The notes below the pieces were generated by a model that saw only the letters and a list, made by a program, of their open reading frames with translations, did not search any database and was not told the DNA's origin. Positions 13,140 to 26,640 of a stretch of DNA of 64,000 bases are shown here, in pieces. The translations under genes were made by a program, and so were the position numbers. The first letter of the stretch is position 1. Each line of letters opens with the position of its first letter. The DNA comes from Sabellastarte sp. h YS-2021 (lineage: Eukaryota > Annelida > Polychaeta > Sabellida > Sabellidae): NCBI GenBank assembly GCA_964017235.1, contig OZ024928.1:2604001-2668000 (forward strand), in the 5' to 3' direction.

Positions 13140-13375
13140 AATGAGGTTATGCTTTCACAAAGATTTGTTTGTCTATCTGTGTTTGCAATTTGTCTAATCA
13201 ATACATCTTCTTAAAATTTTTTTATTTGTGTAGGGCCAGATCACAGGAAGAAATGATCAAGTTTTGGAAAAGATCTGGATAAAGAATCCAGAATTTTAAT
13301 TGGCTGAAACTGCAATCTGGAGATTATTGGCTATCTTGGAGGAAGTCGGCGCTGTAGGGGTGCTTTCTATTTAAG
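13140..13375 (+). repeat. Dispersed TTTGCGCTC-type repeat, copy 4 (diverged)
   Basis: Starts near GAGGTTATGCTTTCACAAAG with TTTGTTTGTCTATCTGTG, passes GGCCAGATCACAGG and ends GGAGGAAGTCGGCGCTGTAG. Confidence 0.55.
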
Positions 13376-13404
13376 GATTGCCTTTGTTATTGGTAAATAA
13401 ATCT

Positions 13405-13545
13405 CAATGTCTGAGTGGTTAAAAGGCTTTGGTCTTTAATAACTAACTCATTCATATGAGGTCTTGGGTTCAAATCTTATTTATGAGACCATGGGCACAA
13501 AGGGTCTGACCTTGATATAGCCCAAGTTGTTGTTAATATATAGAT
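13405..13545 (+). repeat. Degenerate tRNA-like SINE head and body
   Basis: A box TGTCTGAGTGGTTAAAAGG and B box GGGTTCAAATC are spaced as in a tRNA with a long variable arm. It runs straight into the hairpin at 13563. No closed acceptor stem is visible. Confidence 0.5.
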
Positions 13546-13562
13546 AATGGTTAAGTGGCGCT

Positions 13563-13627
13563 CCATTATGTAAACTTAATGACCTGAGGCCCTTTCAGGG
13601 CCTCAGGTCATTAAGTTTACATAATGG
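13563..13627. repeat. Perfect 31-bp inverted repeat with 3-nt loop
   Basis: The left arm 13563-13593 is the exact reverse complement of 13597-13627, separated by TTC. Weaker complementarity continues outward to about 13540 and 13652. The two ends hold GGCGCT and AGCACC. A fold-back inversion of a repeat end is the simplest reading. Confidence 0.95.
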
Positions 13628-13655
13628 AAGCACCACAAGCCAATTATCTTTTATA

Positions 13656-16600
13656 AAACCCTGTAAATTAAAACCAATTTATTAATTCAATAATTTAACA
13701 CCTTGTACCAAAATGATCAACCTAGGCAATCTTTGCAATGTTTCCTTTGGTGTGCATACCATATGGGGCTGTCACTAAATTAGTTCTATGGTTGTTTTTT
13801 TCATCTCAATACACAATCAACATTGCTTCCTTTATGGGAAAATATAATTTTGGATAAATAAGTTTTGTTGTGGTGAGTGTTTCATGTTACTTTATTAATC
13901 TGTGCTTATTTTAAGAGAGTAAGCTATTATGTTTGTGTTTCAGGCATTGAAAGTACCAGAAACTGGAGAATTACTTACTTGTCTTATTTTGTGTTGATGT
14001 TTTTGGGTTTCTCAAGATTTTTATATTGTGTGCTTCTTTTTCTCTTAATTTGGAATCAAGGAAAAATGCCTCCTGGAAAGATTGTCTTCTTGAAAAAAAG
14101 TCTCATTGAAATAATGCCTACTCCACATTTTGTATTTCAGTAATACCTCCTATGAAAATTAATCCACAATATTAAGAACAAAATTCAATACAACCACAAA
14201 ACAGTGTATTATTTTAGAAGTATTTAACAAACTGTAATAAGATTAATTAAAATATTTATTTTGAACTTAAAAACATTGAAAATTTAAATCAAATTTAAAC
14301 CCAGCAGTGATTCATTTCAGAACTGCATTTGTGCTCTACATTTTTTTTTCTCACTTTACTTTTGAGCCACTAAAAACATTCCTTTTAATATAGTATGCTG
14401 GGGTAGATTTTATCAGTGAGTTTGTTTGAAAGTTAGATGCTCCTTTGATTAAGTTCACAGAAGATTATTGTAAAGCCACATTGTAAAGAAATGCAAAGAA
14501 TTAAAAAATATCCAACTTTACAAATTAAACCGCTTGTCTTACATTTGTCAGGAGGTATTTTTTCAAGATAGCATTTTTCCATGATGTATTTTTCTATGAA
14601 TGCTGAATGTCATTCAGAATTGAAAATACTTTGTAAATGTACCCACTGAACTAATTAATATGAAAGAAGTTGTGAAAACATTTCAATATTGAAAATGTTG
14701 TGCTGAGGATGACTGGCAAATACTAAGTACTGTTTTGTTCATGGAAGACTGCCCATTGAACTGAACCTCAATCCACTGTAAGAAAATAATGTAGTGTTAA
14801 CTCTACATTATGCAAAAATAGTATAGAGTTTAGACAATGGAAGGGTGGCCCGTCTGGGTTTTACAAGGGAATAAAATGTCAGCTGTAGCTTTGATAAGGA
14901 TAGTGTATACTTTTTTTTTTCCAAACTCTTTATTTTCCCTTTTTTATACACAGGTGCAACAGTTTCTGGAGGGGCGAGGGAAGGATAGTGTGTACTTGTC
15001 TAAATATGGTCATATCCTTCAGTGTTTCATTGTAATTTTATATTGTTGTTTTCACAGCACTGTAGTCAGTTTTGAGGCAATGCTTATGAGGCATGCTTAT
15101 CATATCTCTAAAGGAAATTACCCCTGTGAAGGAAGATATAAACATGGTAAACATTTGAACAAGGGAAGTGATTAAAAGGGCTAAATGGTAGTTTATTGAT
15201 GTTATTTCCCTGTACTTGGCAAAAAAGAAAACTTTCTAATTTGTTGATGTTTTTAAGGAGGAAATATTACCATATTTAGACCTAATAACAGGAAAATGCA
15301 AAATCATAAAAATCAAAAATGAAAATAAGTAAATTTGACAAAACAAATCATGAGGTATCAAAAATAAATTAGTTCTTCAACATACAATGACTGCAAAAGT
15401 GACTTTTTGGTTTATGATCCAAACAGCTATAATAATATTTATTCTTTATACTTAGTAGTCTCAAAAGAAGGCCCACACATATTATAGTTATTTTGAATAT
15501 TAGGAGAGGATATTTTTTTCCTTAAATATAAGATAAAACCCTTTTCTGATTGGAAAGAATTCATTAAATTTTCAATTTAACAAAAGATAAAATCCGTTCC
15601 TGATTATGCTTTGAGTCTGAAATTGCACCTATGCTTGAAACTGTCTCACCTAGATATGAAAAATATAAGACAAATATATTGATAATTATAGCACGTATTT
15701 GTCCTGTTTACTGTAATGTAAAATAAAACCAATCCCTACCTACTTTAATCAAAATTAATACCTAATTATGACATTTGATAGGGTGATCTATATCCAACCC
15801 TTCACTTCAGACTGCTTGGTTAAGTGGACAAAAGCTTACTAAAGCAACTACCCCCATCAGAATATTGTAGCCTTAATAAAAGGGTTAATTATTTCATTGG
15901 AGAGCTCTTTCCTACCTCATTGGATTATTAAAACGTGACTAAGATATTGTGGAAAATTCCGTTGCATTGCCTTTACGTCCGAAATTTGACCATTTGTGAC
16001 ATGATCATGTCCTCCGGAATTTTCCTAATGGACTGCTCTTACCGCCGAAATTAATGCACTGCACTGTGTACTGGGATATAAGGGTGAATGTTTGGCACGA
16101 GTTAATACGATTACTGTTGATGCTAATGTATCATATTAAACTGTAATTATAAAAACAATATCAGATCATTTTCTCTAAAGCTCGTTTGGAGAAGTTTAAC
16201 AAACACATTTGAAAAGCCTGTTCAAAAAGACTTAAAATTCAACATGAACATATTTACATTTTTACACAACATAATTTTTTATGATGTTATATTCTACGAA
16301 ATATTGTGCAATTTTAATACTTTTGTCTTACATTTAAAAATGAAAGTTTGCAAAAGTATTTTTTAAAACAATTTTTTTTGCCAAAAAGAAAATTGTTCAA
16401 AAATAAGAACCAAAGAGAAGCATCAAATAGTGAAAGGATGGATATTTAAATTATGGGAAATCCAGGTGTTTTATAGGAACTAAGCTTTTTAGTGCTATTT
16501 TAAAGCTTAAGTTCAGTTTATCAAGAAAATCTGGTAAGCATACAAAAAAGATTTTAAAAAAAAGCAAGTCTCTAAATCTCCGTGACACAAGGTTACACAG

Positions 16601-17204
16601 GTCAAGACCAAAAAGCATGTCTGGTGCCAAAACAAAATCTTATAAACTACAAAAGCCGTTTTCTTTGTCAGTTTATGAATCATCTAATTTAATATTATTG
16701 ATAAAAACACCCCTTTCACCCCATTGGCATGTTTGGTGAGACTGTTTATAGGTAATACAAGTCATTACTCAATAATCAAACCTCTGTGAAATGGAAAACC
16801 AAAGTCTTTTGAGAGGCATTTTTTGTCAACAATGTAGTATCATCCTCCCTGTATGAACATAGTCTGCAGCAAAAACAACATGGCAAAATAATCCATCCAG
16901 ACCAAGGTTCATCTGCTGTTTACTAAATTACTAAAGATTCTTGCACCCAACGAGTGCGAAGATGTTCCAAATAACACTGAGTGACTTAGGTTTAAAATTG
17001 TTTCTATATCTTTAAAAATATCTTACTCTGTTCTATAGGCTTTAGGACGACTAATAGCTAAGGGGGTGGAGGAAGGAAGTGCATACAAGTCAGTTTACCA
17101 AGTTATATTGTCAGGAATAAGGCTGGACCTTCCGTAAATGGCAGCAATCAGGGGTATTGTTTGGTTCCATCATAACTCTCTCAGAGAGTGAGTCCCAAAT
17201 CACT
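13656..17204. other. No recognised feature
   Basis: About 3.5 kb of AT-rich sequence. A small hairpin, AATGTAGTGTTAACTCTACA, lies at 14789-14811. Open frames at 13877-14143 and 14837-15175 lack domains and splice support. Confidence 0.4.
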
Positions 17205-17812
17205 AATGCCCCCATTCACACTACAGTCAGTATACCCCCCACGGTTAGAAGTTTAACTCGGCGGCAGAACCCACTCCCAGGACACCTTATATCTTCCGAG
17301 GTTTTGAAACTCTTTCACACTACAGGCACACAACTACTGATTGGACAAGGTTTGTAAAAGCCAATAACAGTAGGCCCCACTGTACTTCAAGTATTGGTCA
17401 CTGAGAAGCAACCTCCATTAACCTCAAGTCACCCTTGGTAGCCGTCAGGTGAACACATCCTACTGAAATGAGACTGAATCACAATCTCATATAAACTACA
17501 GACCATGCCCTCAGTTACCGTATGAAAAATTGATCTGTGTAATACCACTGACATGGACTTACATGAATGGAGGCACACATATGTGGTACTGAAGGGGAAC
17601 AGTGATTGGCAGTGACTGACATAGTGATAGCCAGAGGTGGAAATTTTAAAGATTTTAAAACTTCCGTTGGGTGCTCAAGGAATTGGACGTTTGACCACTG
17701 TGTCACAAGCTCACATACAAACGTCAGACGGTACTTGAAGGACAGGGATGCTTTGGCCAATGCTTTGGCCAATACCGAGGGATTTTCCACCTGAAATGTG
17801 AAAGGAGCCCAC
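17205..17812. mobile_element. Non-autonomous element, first of two copies
   Basis: Begins CCCCCATTCACACTACAG and ends CTGAAATGTGAAAGGAGCCC, an imperfect inverted pair. It shares ordered segments with 25830-26340: CTCGGCGGCAGAACC, GACCACTGTGTCACAAGCTC, CTTGAAGGACAGGG. No transposase is recognised. Confidence 0.7.
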
Positions 17813-17814
17813 TC

Positions 17815-17905
17815 GATTCCATATCAGAAATTTATATACACAAACTACCAGATTTCCCAATTGAGGTCCTGCTGGGGTTCGAACTCTAACCGCAGAGGTG
17901 AGAGG
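17815..17905 (-). mobile_element. tRNA-derived SINE fragment (head and start of body)
   Basis: On the minus strand, CCTCTCACCTCTGCGG, then B box GAGTTCGAACCCC, then GGACCTCAATTGGGAAATCT match the head and first body part of the family seen at 33.9, 47.7 and 54.4 kb. Confidence 0.7.
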
Positions 17906-20339
17906 GGAATGTGTTGATTCTGGCAACTCAAAGATTGGCACAGGAGTCACAAAGCTTCATCAGAGAAGTCCATATTTAGAGCAGCAGTATTTTTCGGGTA
18001 AACTGTCACTAACCAGAGGCTTAGATACTACTCTACTAACTCTCTCCATTACAAAGATGTTTAATGTGATTCTTTACTTATAAAAGTTTTTAGAATCCCA
18101 CCAATTAAATCCAAACATTTCTATACAGAGTGTTATTTCATATGATATAATTTGCCTCTGTATTAAATTAATGTGATAGACTTATCTAGCCAGTGCAAAA
18201 AAACAGAGAAGATATTAACTGTTGCTATTTTCTGCACTGATTATTCCGGCAATCCTTCAGATTAGCGAGGTGATGGCAATTAACCTGTATGAAATAGAAG
18301 GTATTAACATCCCATAATATGCTATGTTGGTCACGCCATAATTGCTATGCATATTAGGTCAGTCATGGAGGCACCACATCAATTGGAAACTTATAAATTG
18401 CTGTAGTATCTTAACCTTAATACTATGGCTATTATGTTATATTTTGTCCTGGACATTATTTGTCAGACATTTTGATACTGCTGTCCCACTTTTACGATTT
18501 AGCCTAATACCTAGCTGATTTCTTTTATGATGCTGCTAGTATTGGTCAAATAAATGCAGGGAAACTGACAAACAACACAATATCTTTTGGTTGAAAATGT
18601 AAGTCTTATCACAGCAACGATAGGAATCACAATCTATTCCTGACTGGAAAAATGCATGAAGATCAGTTGTGACACTAAGTTCTGCCCACTCCTATGCTGT
18701 AGGACCCATAAGACAGAGTCTTTTCAATGGTTTTCCTGGGCTTTGGTTTGATGTTGACCCATCAAGATAAATAAACTGGAAAGTTCCAAAACTGGGGGTT
18801 GTAAAAAAGCTTACAGGTGGTTTACAAAACGAAGCTCAATATCCAAATTGTCTTAAACTGTATTACCATGGAGCATCAATTTCCAAGGAAGAAATGACAG
18901 ACTTATAGTTTATAGTATTTGCCATGTGCCGTCAATCCTGATATGGCCCTCTAAAGTATCTTATATTATGTTTATTATGAAAAAGTGTCGGATGAAAATT
19001 ATACAATTGTTAATGGTACCCAATAACTCTATATGTGGATAAGACATAGAGTTTCTGAATCTGATTTTCAAAGTTTACACTCTCTGTGTAATACAATAGA
19101 TTATTGCCTATTATGATTCTACCCATTTAAAAGACCATTTAAATGATAAAGTACACATATGGTATATATATATATTTAAAAAATTATGCAGGTTTCTAAT
19201 GTTTCAAGAGTAAAGGCCGTTCTGCTTTAGGGTCGAGGGTTATTTAAGCTGATTAAGCTCATTAAGCTGAATTTGTTTTTAAAGGGTCATGTGAACAGAT
19301 TTTAGCCAATCAAATTGGCATATTTAAGACTTGGGTGAATAGAGGAAAGTGTTCTGTCCATGTACCATGTAGGATGATTTGCATGGGCGATAATAAACTG
19401 TCTACACATAATTAGCACAGGGAACAGACATATGACCAATCAAGATACAGCTTACAAATAGTTAATTTTATATTAAAATGATTGTTTATTTCAATTTGTG
19501 CTAATTTAAGGGCTACGCCAAGTTACAAAGCCAATGAATGCTCACCTAAATAAAGAGAAAAACATCTAAAAATGAAATTCCTGTACGCAGTAAAATGCAA
19601 GTAATTGAAAAACAAAAAAAACGTAGTTTCTGCCGAAAAAGCTTCGTCTATTTTACAGAGCTAACTTTGTGGATATTTTCTTAAATCTAATTAAAATTAC
19701 AGTAAAACTCTCGAAGAAATAATGATGTAATTTTCTTTAAAATTAAAAACCGTTTAATTTAATGGACTTTAATGCTGTTATTTCCCTTGCCGCCAACTAA
19801 GGGTAATGTTTTCAACAAGTTGGTGGAACCCGGAGTATATTTTTTAAACTTGGATAACGTTTTTACCATCACCCTACAGTTGAAACAGTATTCTTTATAT
19901 AGAATAAATACTACATTACAAATACCATTTTATCCGACCTTGTTTTCAAATGGACGCATTATATTTATTGTTGTTAATGTGAGTTTTAGTTGGAAAATTG
20001 TTAAATATCAAGCAAGTGTAACTTTTGATATTTTCCAGCCCAAATGATTCAGGCCACATGTTCGATTGGGTATTTTCTGTTGCTCACTGTTCATTCTGCA
20101 TATGACTCTGGAACGTGAATAAAAAGTTCACATTTAAATGTAAGAAATAAATGTGAGTGACATTTCAGTTTACCACCTGAATACTCTCCTAATCAAATAT
20201 ATACCTTCCACAATAATTGCTTAATCGAATATACCTTTCTGAATATTTCCCTTATTGACTAACCAATGTTGAATACTTTCCCAATTAAACCTACATTTTA
20301 CTCTATACATTTATAAGTAATCAAACATGTTTATAACCC
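17906..20339. other. No recognised feature
   Basis: AT-rich sequence with an AT microsatellite near 19162-19176. No coding or repeat signal beyond that. Confidence 0.4.
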
Positions 20340-20655
20340 TAGTAACCACCAGCAAGGAGGTTATGTTTCTAGATGCATTTGTTTGTTCTTCTGTTTTTAC
20401 AATTGCCCCAAAACTAATGGGAGCATCTGTAGGAAATTGTTTATTTATGTATTGCCTGACCAAAGGCATAAATGGTTAGATTTTCTCAAATTTCCAGATC
20501 ATACATTTTCGGTAATTGTCATAGTGTCTCTATCCCATCTACCGTTCTGTGGGGTAAGAAATAGAAAAATCAGTATTGGGGTAAAATTACGATGTGAAAA
20601 TATTTGGGCTGCCTTGGTGGAGATTTGCGCTCTTGGAGTGCTGCCTAATTACTGA
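20340..20655 (+). repeat. Dispersed TTTGCGCTC-type repeat, copy 5
   Basis: Starts GGAGGTTATGTTTCTAG with a TTTGTTTGTTCTTCTG run and ends GGTGGAGATTTGCGCTCTTG. Confidence 0.6.
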
Positions 20656-22521
20656 TTAAAATGGTGTACACAGATAACTTGCTGTTTATAGTTAGGTGGA
20701 TGAAGGGTCTCCCAAAATCTCTTTGATGCTGTGGTTTTAACAAAGGTGCCCTCATTTATTACTTCGTAATCTTATGAAGCATTTCAAAGTAAGTTGGCCA
20801 GTCAGTTTGTATGTTTGTTTGTTTGTTTGATAGCACGTTCTAGGTGTCAATTTTAGAGCTAGAATTCTCATTTTTTTTCGTATAACATTGTTAGTAAACA
20901 AAATAGAGCACAACCTAATTTCGTCAAAATCGGAATAATTTTCACACAGCTATGGCCATTTTAGCTACTTAGCTACTGCATTTACAAATATGCGGTGAGA
21001 TTTTGAAGTTTACAACTCGAATGCATGGATTTATGTTATTTCTTGTTTATTTTCAAAATAACGCATATTTTTAACTTTGACTTTTAGTAAGTGCACATTA
21101 TAATTAAATAAAACCAAGTATTTTGTGTCCTGTGCCAAGTTACAATGGGGAGCAGAAGCCATCACCAATTACGGATCGCAAACCGAATACACATAAAGTG
21201 GGCAATCAAGCTAACAGTGACTTCCTGTCCAAAGGAGCAAACCAACAACTCTTAGTGCATTTATGTCCAGGAAGTGAAACTTACCAATGACCAGATGGGA
21301 CACTTTGCTTGGTGAATATATTAATCTCTCTGAAGTGCTGCATGTCATTTTCTCAAGAGACACTGTTTCAAACTCTAGCTCTCAGACACCGCAGTGTGTA
21401 CAGCGCGTTGTGTACCTAAGCATTATTTTGCCTAATATTTTACTTGCATTAGTGTGAAACAATATTTTTGAAAATATGTAATAATATATATTATACATAC
21501 ATTCAATTTATTTAGTTAAATGCATAACCAGTAGACTTATCTTAACATAACAAGGATAAAAAGTAGGTCTCAGCAATTCCCAGAATCCCTGTGTGAGGAT
21601 ACTGCATATCTTGATAATTTTCCAAATACCTTGAACTGGCACAAAATTGAATTTAATCACCAGCCAATCAGAATGGCTGACATAGAAAAGGGATATGTAA
21701 GGTGTATGTCTATTGGTTATATGCTAATTGGAGGAGACGATTTCATTGAAAACATGTTAATTTGTTTATAAGGGTATTTAAAAGGTTAACTTGTTTATTG
21801 CTTTTCATTTAATGTACAGTTATAATTTATTTGGTTAATGTTTATTGTTGTTAAAATCTATCGTTGTTCATCTAAAACATGTAAGATAACAACTATTTTT
21901 TTACAGTTGTGTCCAAGTATTAGATATAGCAGAACACATTAATATTTGCAAGGCAATTAGTTAATCTATAGCCTTTGTACTACTGCCATAGACAGATAAC
22001 TAGTAAAACTTTGTTTCATATACTTTTTTTAGTTTAATAATATAACAAAACAGACGGACTGGTAGGTAGACAGACTGGCAAACAGACTCAATCAGAATAC
22101 CTTCACACCTTACTTTCCAAGACAAAGGCAGCAAAATAAGAAAACAGGAAAATAAATATTTAGATCACATTACTGTAGTGTGAAGAGAAAAAATGTGTGC
22201 AAAGAAAAATACTGAATAAGTGAAAATAAGCCCAATTTAATTTTCTGTAACTTTGAATCAGTTACTATGAAGTAGGTTGTTTTTTTGTGACATTTTAGAC
22301 CAACACTACTCAGTAAGGAAGACACTCTGTTCTACGTTGAGGGAATCACATATAATGTGATAATACTTTAATGGCACAAGTATGTAACCATGGAAACCAC
22401 ATCCCACAATTCCCTGATAGCATCTTTCATTTACTCCAAAAGGGTTGTGGAGACAATGTTTGTAAGCCATTATATTCACAAAGCTTCTTGACAAAGTTAC
22501 CTAATCGAACAAGAACACTCG

Positions 22522-22700
22522 GGGAGGGCAAACCTCCGCCCAGTCCCAACACCTCCAAATATTAGTCATGGGTACAATGATGAAAATTCTCTGATCCCAG
22601 TTCATGATTGATCACTTCCGGAATTAAGTTATCAGCTCTGTATGCCATTCTCGACATTTCCTGATAATGTCATCAAAATTGGTTCATTATCTTTCGGGTT
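22522..22700 (-). repeat. Dispersed TTTGCGCTC-type repeat, copy 6
   Basis: On the minus strand: CCAATTTTGATGACATTATC, AGGAAATGTCGAGAATGGCA and GGCGGAGGTTTGCCCTCCCC. Confidence 0.7.
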
Positions 22701-24869
22701 ATTTTCCAAACAGATAAACAGATGCATGCTGGTAAAACATAGTCTTCTTCGTGTAGGTGGTTATGGTAGATCAAAGAAATATACATGTATATATTTTCAG
22801 TTTTAATATCATTGGTTTTGTTTATTACTAAACTATTAAACCTTTTAAAACATATATTGGCCAAAAGGAGTTATCCAGATATTATGTATACAAGTTTACT
22901 ACAGATAAATCAGAAGATTTGCAATACTTTAAGAGAAACTTAGTAACTAGTAACTTAATTCCAAAGTTTATGCTGCTGGTGTGTTCATGTGAAGAAGCAG
23001 GCAATCTTAATAACAATTTGTACTGAAACCTAGTTTGTTTAATCACAGACTGGGTTATGTTGTTTGTAACATTGTCTCTTTGTCTGTCAGTTGTTCAGGT
23101 AACAGCAGAGAGAATTGTAGTGTATCTTGTAGATTTATGTACCAATTTGTCACTAACCATGATGCTTATATTAACAATAAAAGCCAACCATGTTGAATTT
23201 CAATTGTTTTAAAATACTTTTCGGGACACAATATCAATAAATAACAAAATGCAAATTAAAAAAAACTTAAAAAAATTAAATTTATCAAAAAGTAGAAACT
23301 TATCTCTAAAAGGAAAAGTATTTTAACTATAACATTGGGTTTATAAAATTTCTGCTTCTGTCTAAAGTTATTCATATACATAAGAATATGAAGAAAGTAA
23401 TGAACTCTATTTTTATACCAATTTATCTAGAATAGCCACACAGACACAGTCAGTGGAAACATATACATGTATATGAAAAATTAAAATAATGGGGGATACA
23501 AAATGCATGACTTTAATGTTATACTTAATGCCACTAAGGTAATGTGGATAAAATATTATTCAGAAAAGACAAAAATCCCTGTGGATGAATTACACTTTAG
23601 AAAGTGCAGGAATAAAAAAAAACTTTTTCTTTAATAGTAAGTTCAGTTGGTAATTAATCCCCAAATTTCAAAAATTATTACATTTTATACTAAACATTAA
23701 ACAAACTGGAAAATAGTACATTATCAAGACACTGAAACAGAACTGGAATTATAATGGGTTTTGTGCAATTCAAGAATATTTGAAGATAGATTCTTTCAAT
23801 TCTTTGTGGCTCTCTATTTCAAACAGGTTTATCCTATATGAAATATGTAATGGATGAAAATGATACAATCATTCCACTCAACATCTGTTTGAAGACAATC
23901 ACACTACTTAGAGATTATTTTCAAGTGGAGGAAAATACTTAATGCTTCACATAACAAATTTTAACATATACCACACAGGGTTACAGAGTGACAGCAAAGA
24001 AACTCTTATAAGCACCGGTGTGCCAAAGCGAAAAATTACTTCGGATAAAATGCTCTCTAAAGATAAGTTGATGCTATATTTCAGACAATCCAATAGTATT
24101 TCCCAGATCTACATACTGAGACTCAATACCAAAGAGATTATAGCATTTAAAAATATAGAACAAGCTTGCTATCTTCTTTGTAATTATGTTGGTTGGCAGG
24201 TCCACTCTCCACAATGGAAATGGATTTATACTCTCTTTGTATATTTTCTAAGACTATCTCAAACTATATGGGCTGGTTAAAAACTGTGGTAAATCCATGT
24301 GTGTAATTGGAATGATATGATAGGGGTATAAGAAGCAAATTATAGAGGTTGTTGTTGTAAGACCTTTCACAAAATGTCCAAAAAATGAAAATCTATACTC
24401 TTAAAATATGTCTTAACCAAGATAGAATCCAAAATGATGGACGACTGGGAGGGGTTTTTTAGCATCTCTGAAGAGATTAGGTTTTAGACGAATTTCAAAC
24501 CTTCACCATAATCTGATGTTTTTAAGGGCATTATGCCTTGAATCAGCATTGCAAAAGCTAATGTCTCTAACACTCTTCCATTAAATGTAAAGGTAATTTT
24601 CCCAAAGTATGGCAGTAAAAGTCAATTAGTCAAGAGAGATATGGATGCTAACTTGTGGATGAATTGTATTTTAAAAGGATACACTGTTCAATTGGTAGCT
24701 GGTGAAGTCTGATAAAGTAAGATTAAACAGACGGGAAAATGTAAAATGTTCTTTAATTTTTACTTGAAGTGAATATGCAAATCTTTACCTGAAATTAGTG
24801 TCCCGAATTAGTACATGACAAAAGATACCGGCCAGAGTTGATGGCATAGTTACCTTTGCTAAGTAGATA
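22701..24869. other. No recognised feature
   Basis: AT-rich sequence. The 112-residue open frame at 23942-24280 has no recognised domain and no splice sites that fit it. Confidence 0.4.
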
Positions 24870-25215
24870 CGTTTTTTGTTGCAAAATAAGTCAAAAAGAT
24901 ATAGACAGATTTTGATGAAACTTTTCAGGCAGTGTTGGCTATGGCACAAGGGACCAATGATTCTGGATCACCATCTGGATCCAGGAATTTTTTGAGGGAT
25001 ACTTCTTTTTATTTTGAGACTGTGTCGTTTTCAGTGTATGTGTTTATACGTCCACAAATAATCTTCACATTGTTATACTTGAACTAACAGACACTCCCAC
25101 GGGTAGTTGTTATGTATACTTACCTTTGGTACAGATTCTAGCAAAATTCAGGGAAGAGAAATCGGGTAAAACTAGGTGTTTGGCGGAGGTTTGCGATCTC
25201 CATGTGCTTTATTAG
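24870..25215 (+). repeat. Dispersed repeat ending GGCGGAGGTTTGCGATCTCC, copy 1
   Basis: Order seen: GATTTTGATGAAACTTTTCA, GGATCACCATCTGGATCCAG, GAATTTTTTGAGGGATAC, then TTTGGCGGAGGTTTGCGATC. The same order occurs at 5500, 13140, 20340 and in reverse at 8675 and 22522. No inverted ends or coding sequence are seen. Confidence 0.7.
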
Positions 25216-25829
25216 CTTATTTTATTGGATACCAAATTACCACAGTAGTATCAATGTATAAGGAAACTGCATTTAATACAAGTGGCTTCTGTTATGTAAA
25301 GTAATATCTACATTGTCTTACATCGGCTATAACTTACTAGATTTTCTTTCTTGAAGTCTCAGTATACTGTGTAGTTTTCTCATTGTAACTTTCGTATTCT
25401 CTCTATGTGTGACCTTCTGTTGTTATTTTTATTCTGTTCTACTGTTCTATTATATTATCAATATGATATGTATTTTTCCTGGTGTATTATTGGTACAGAA
25501 TTAAGTAAAAGTAGCTGAACCTATGGACTGTTAAAATATTTTTATCCTGAGTTTAATACTAGTCCAAGTCATAACTTGGTACAGCATAGAAACATTTGTG
25601 CTTGTTTTGTTTATATAATATCAAGGATTTATATTGATTGTAATATGTATTGATACAAAAGCTAAAAATAGATTTTCAAACACCAAAAAGTAAAATCAAT
25701 TAACAAATTACAGTGCCTTTTAATGGATAATAATATTATTTCTACTCCCAAATGTGTCTTAATTTGTATATGGATATTCCTGAAACCAATTATTAATTTA
25801 TGTCCCTCGTCTCTGTAGTAATACCCCAT

Positions 25830-26340
25830 TCACACTGCAGGTGGTGTACCCTGTGGTTTTACTCGGCGGTGGAACCACCTTCCAGGATGCTTCCAAGATT
25901 GGGTGTATCCACAAGGTATAATGCACACCGCCACTGACTGGTCACAGAGTGTAATCGTAAACAACAGTAGGATTGCATTATGATGACATTAGTATAAACA
26001 TGTGTCACCAAGAGACAACCTACATTTGCCTCCACTCACCTTATGTTGCCGTTGCACTAACACTAACACTAAAGCACAGCCGAGTCACAACCATATGCAA
26101 ATTGCGGACCACACCTTCAGCCACCATATAAAAATTCTTCTGTCAATGTTCATGGTTTCAAAATCAGAGGAGGAAGTTTTAAACATTGGACAGTACACCA
26201 CTGTGTCACAAGTTCGCATATGGATGCCAGACAGAAGTTGAAGGACACGGGCATTTAGCTCAAGGCCTACTACCATGGGGTACATCCCAGATGGACAGAC
26301 AGAAACAAACTGATCACAATAACCCTCTCCTATCGTCGAG
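25830..26340. mobile_element. Non-autonomous element, second copy
   Basis: Starts ACCCCATTCACACTGCAG and follows the 17.2-kb copy through ACTCGGCGGTGGAACCACC, CACCACTGTGTCACAAGTTC and GTTGAAGGACACGGGC. The right terminus is not clear. Confidence 0.7.
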
Positions 26341-26529
26341 CGTTAATAACTGCCCTCTCAGAATCAAGTCATTTGATTACAGTTGATTATATGCTTATAT
26401 ATAGATAGATTTAGAAAAACTTCATTTACCCTTTATAATTGTACCAAATTACATCTACTCACTTCATTAATCGCTTACTGACTACTTAAATATTTTCAAT
26501 CCTGATCCAAATATGTGTACTCTAGCAAC

Positions 26530-26640
26530 TTAGGTTTGGAAACGGCCAGGCTGTTTTGAAACCAAGTGAAGCTTTGAAATGGTCAGATTAATTATTTGGC
26601 CGTTTTGAAACAGCCAGGGTTTTGAAATGGTAAGGCACAT
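26530..26640. repeat. Cluster of palindromic GGCCGTTTCGAAACGGCC units, copy 3 (diverged)
   Basis: GGAAACGGCCAGGCTGTTTT, TTGGCCGTTTTGAAACAGCC and GGTTTTGAAATGGT show the same alternating unit with more changes. Confidence 0.7.

Noticed and set aside
25107..25115. Strong minus-strand donor (GTAAGTATAC) as an exon boundary
   Set aside because: It lies inside a dispersed repeat copy and the upstream sequence has no coding signal.
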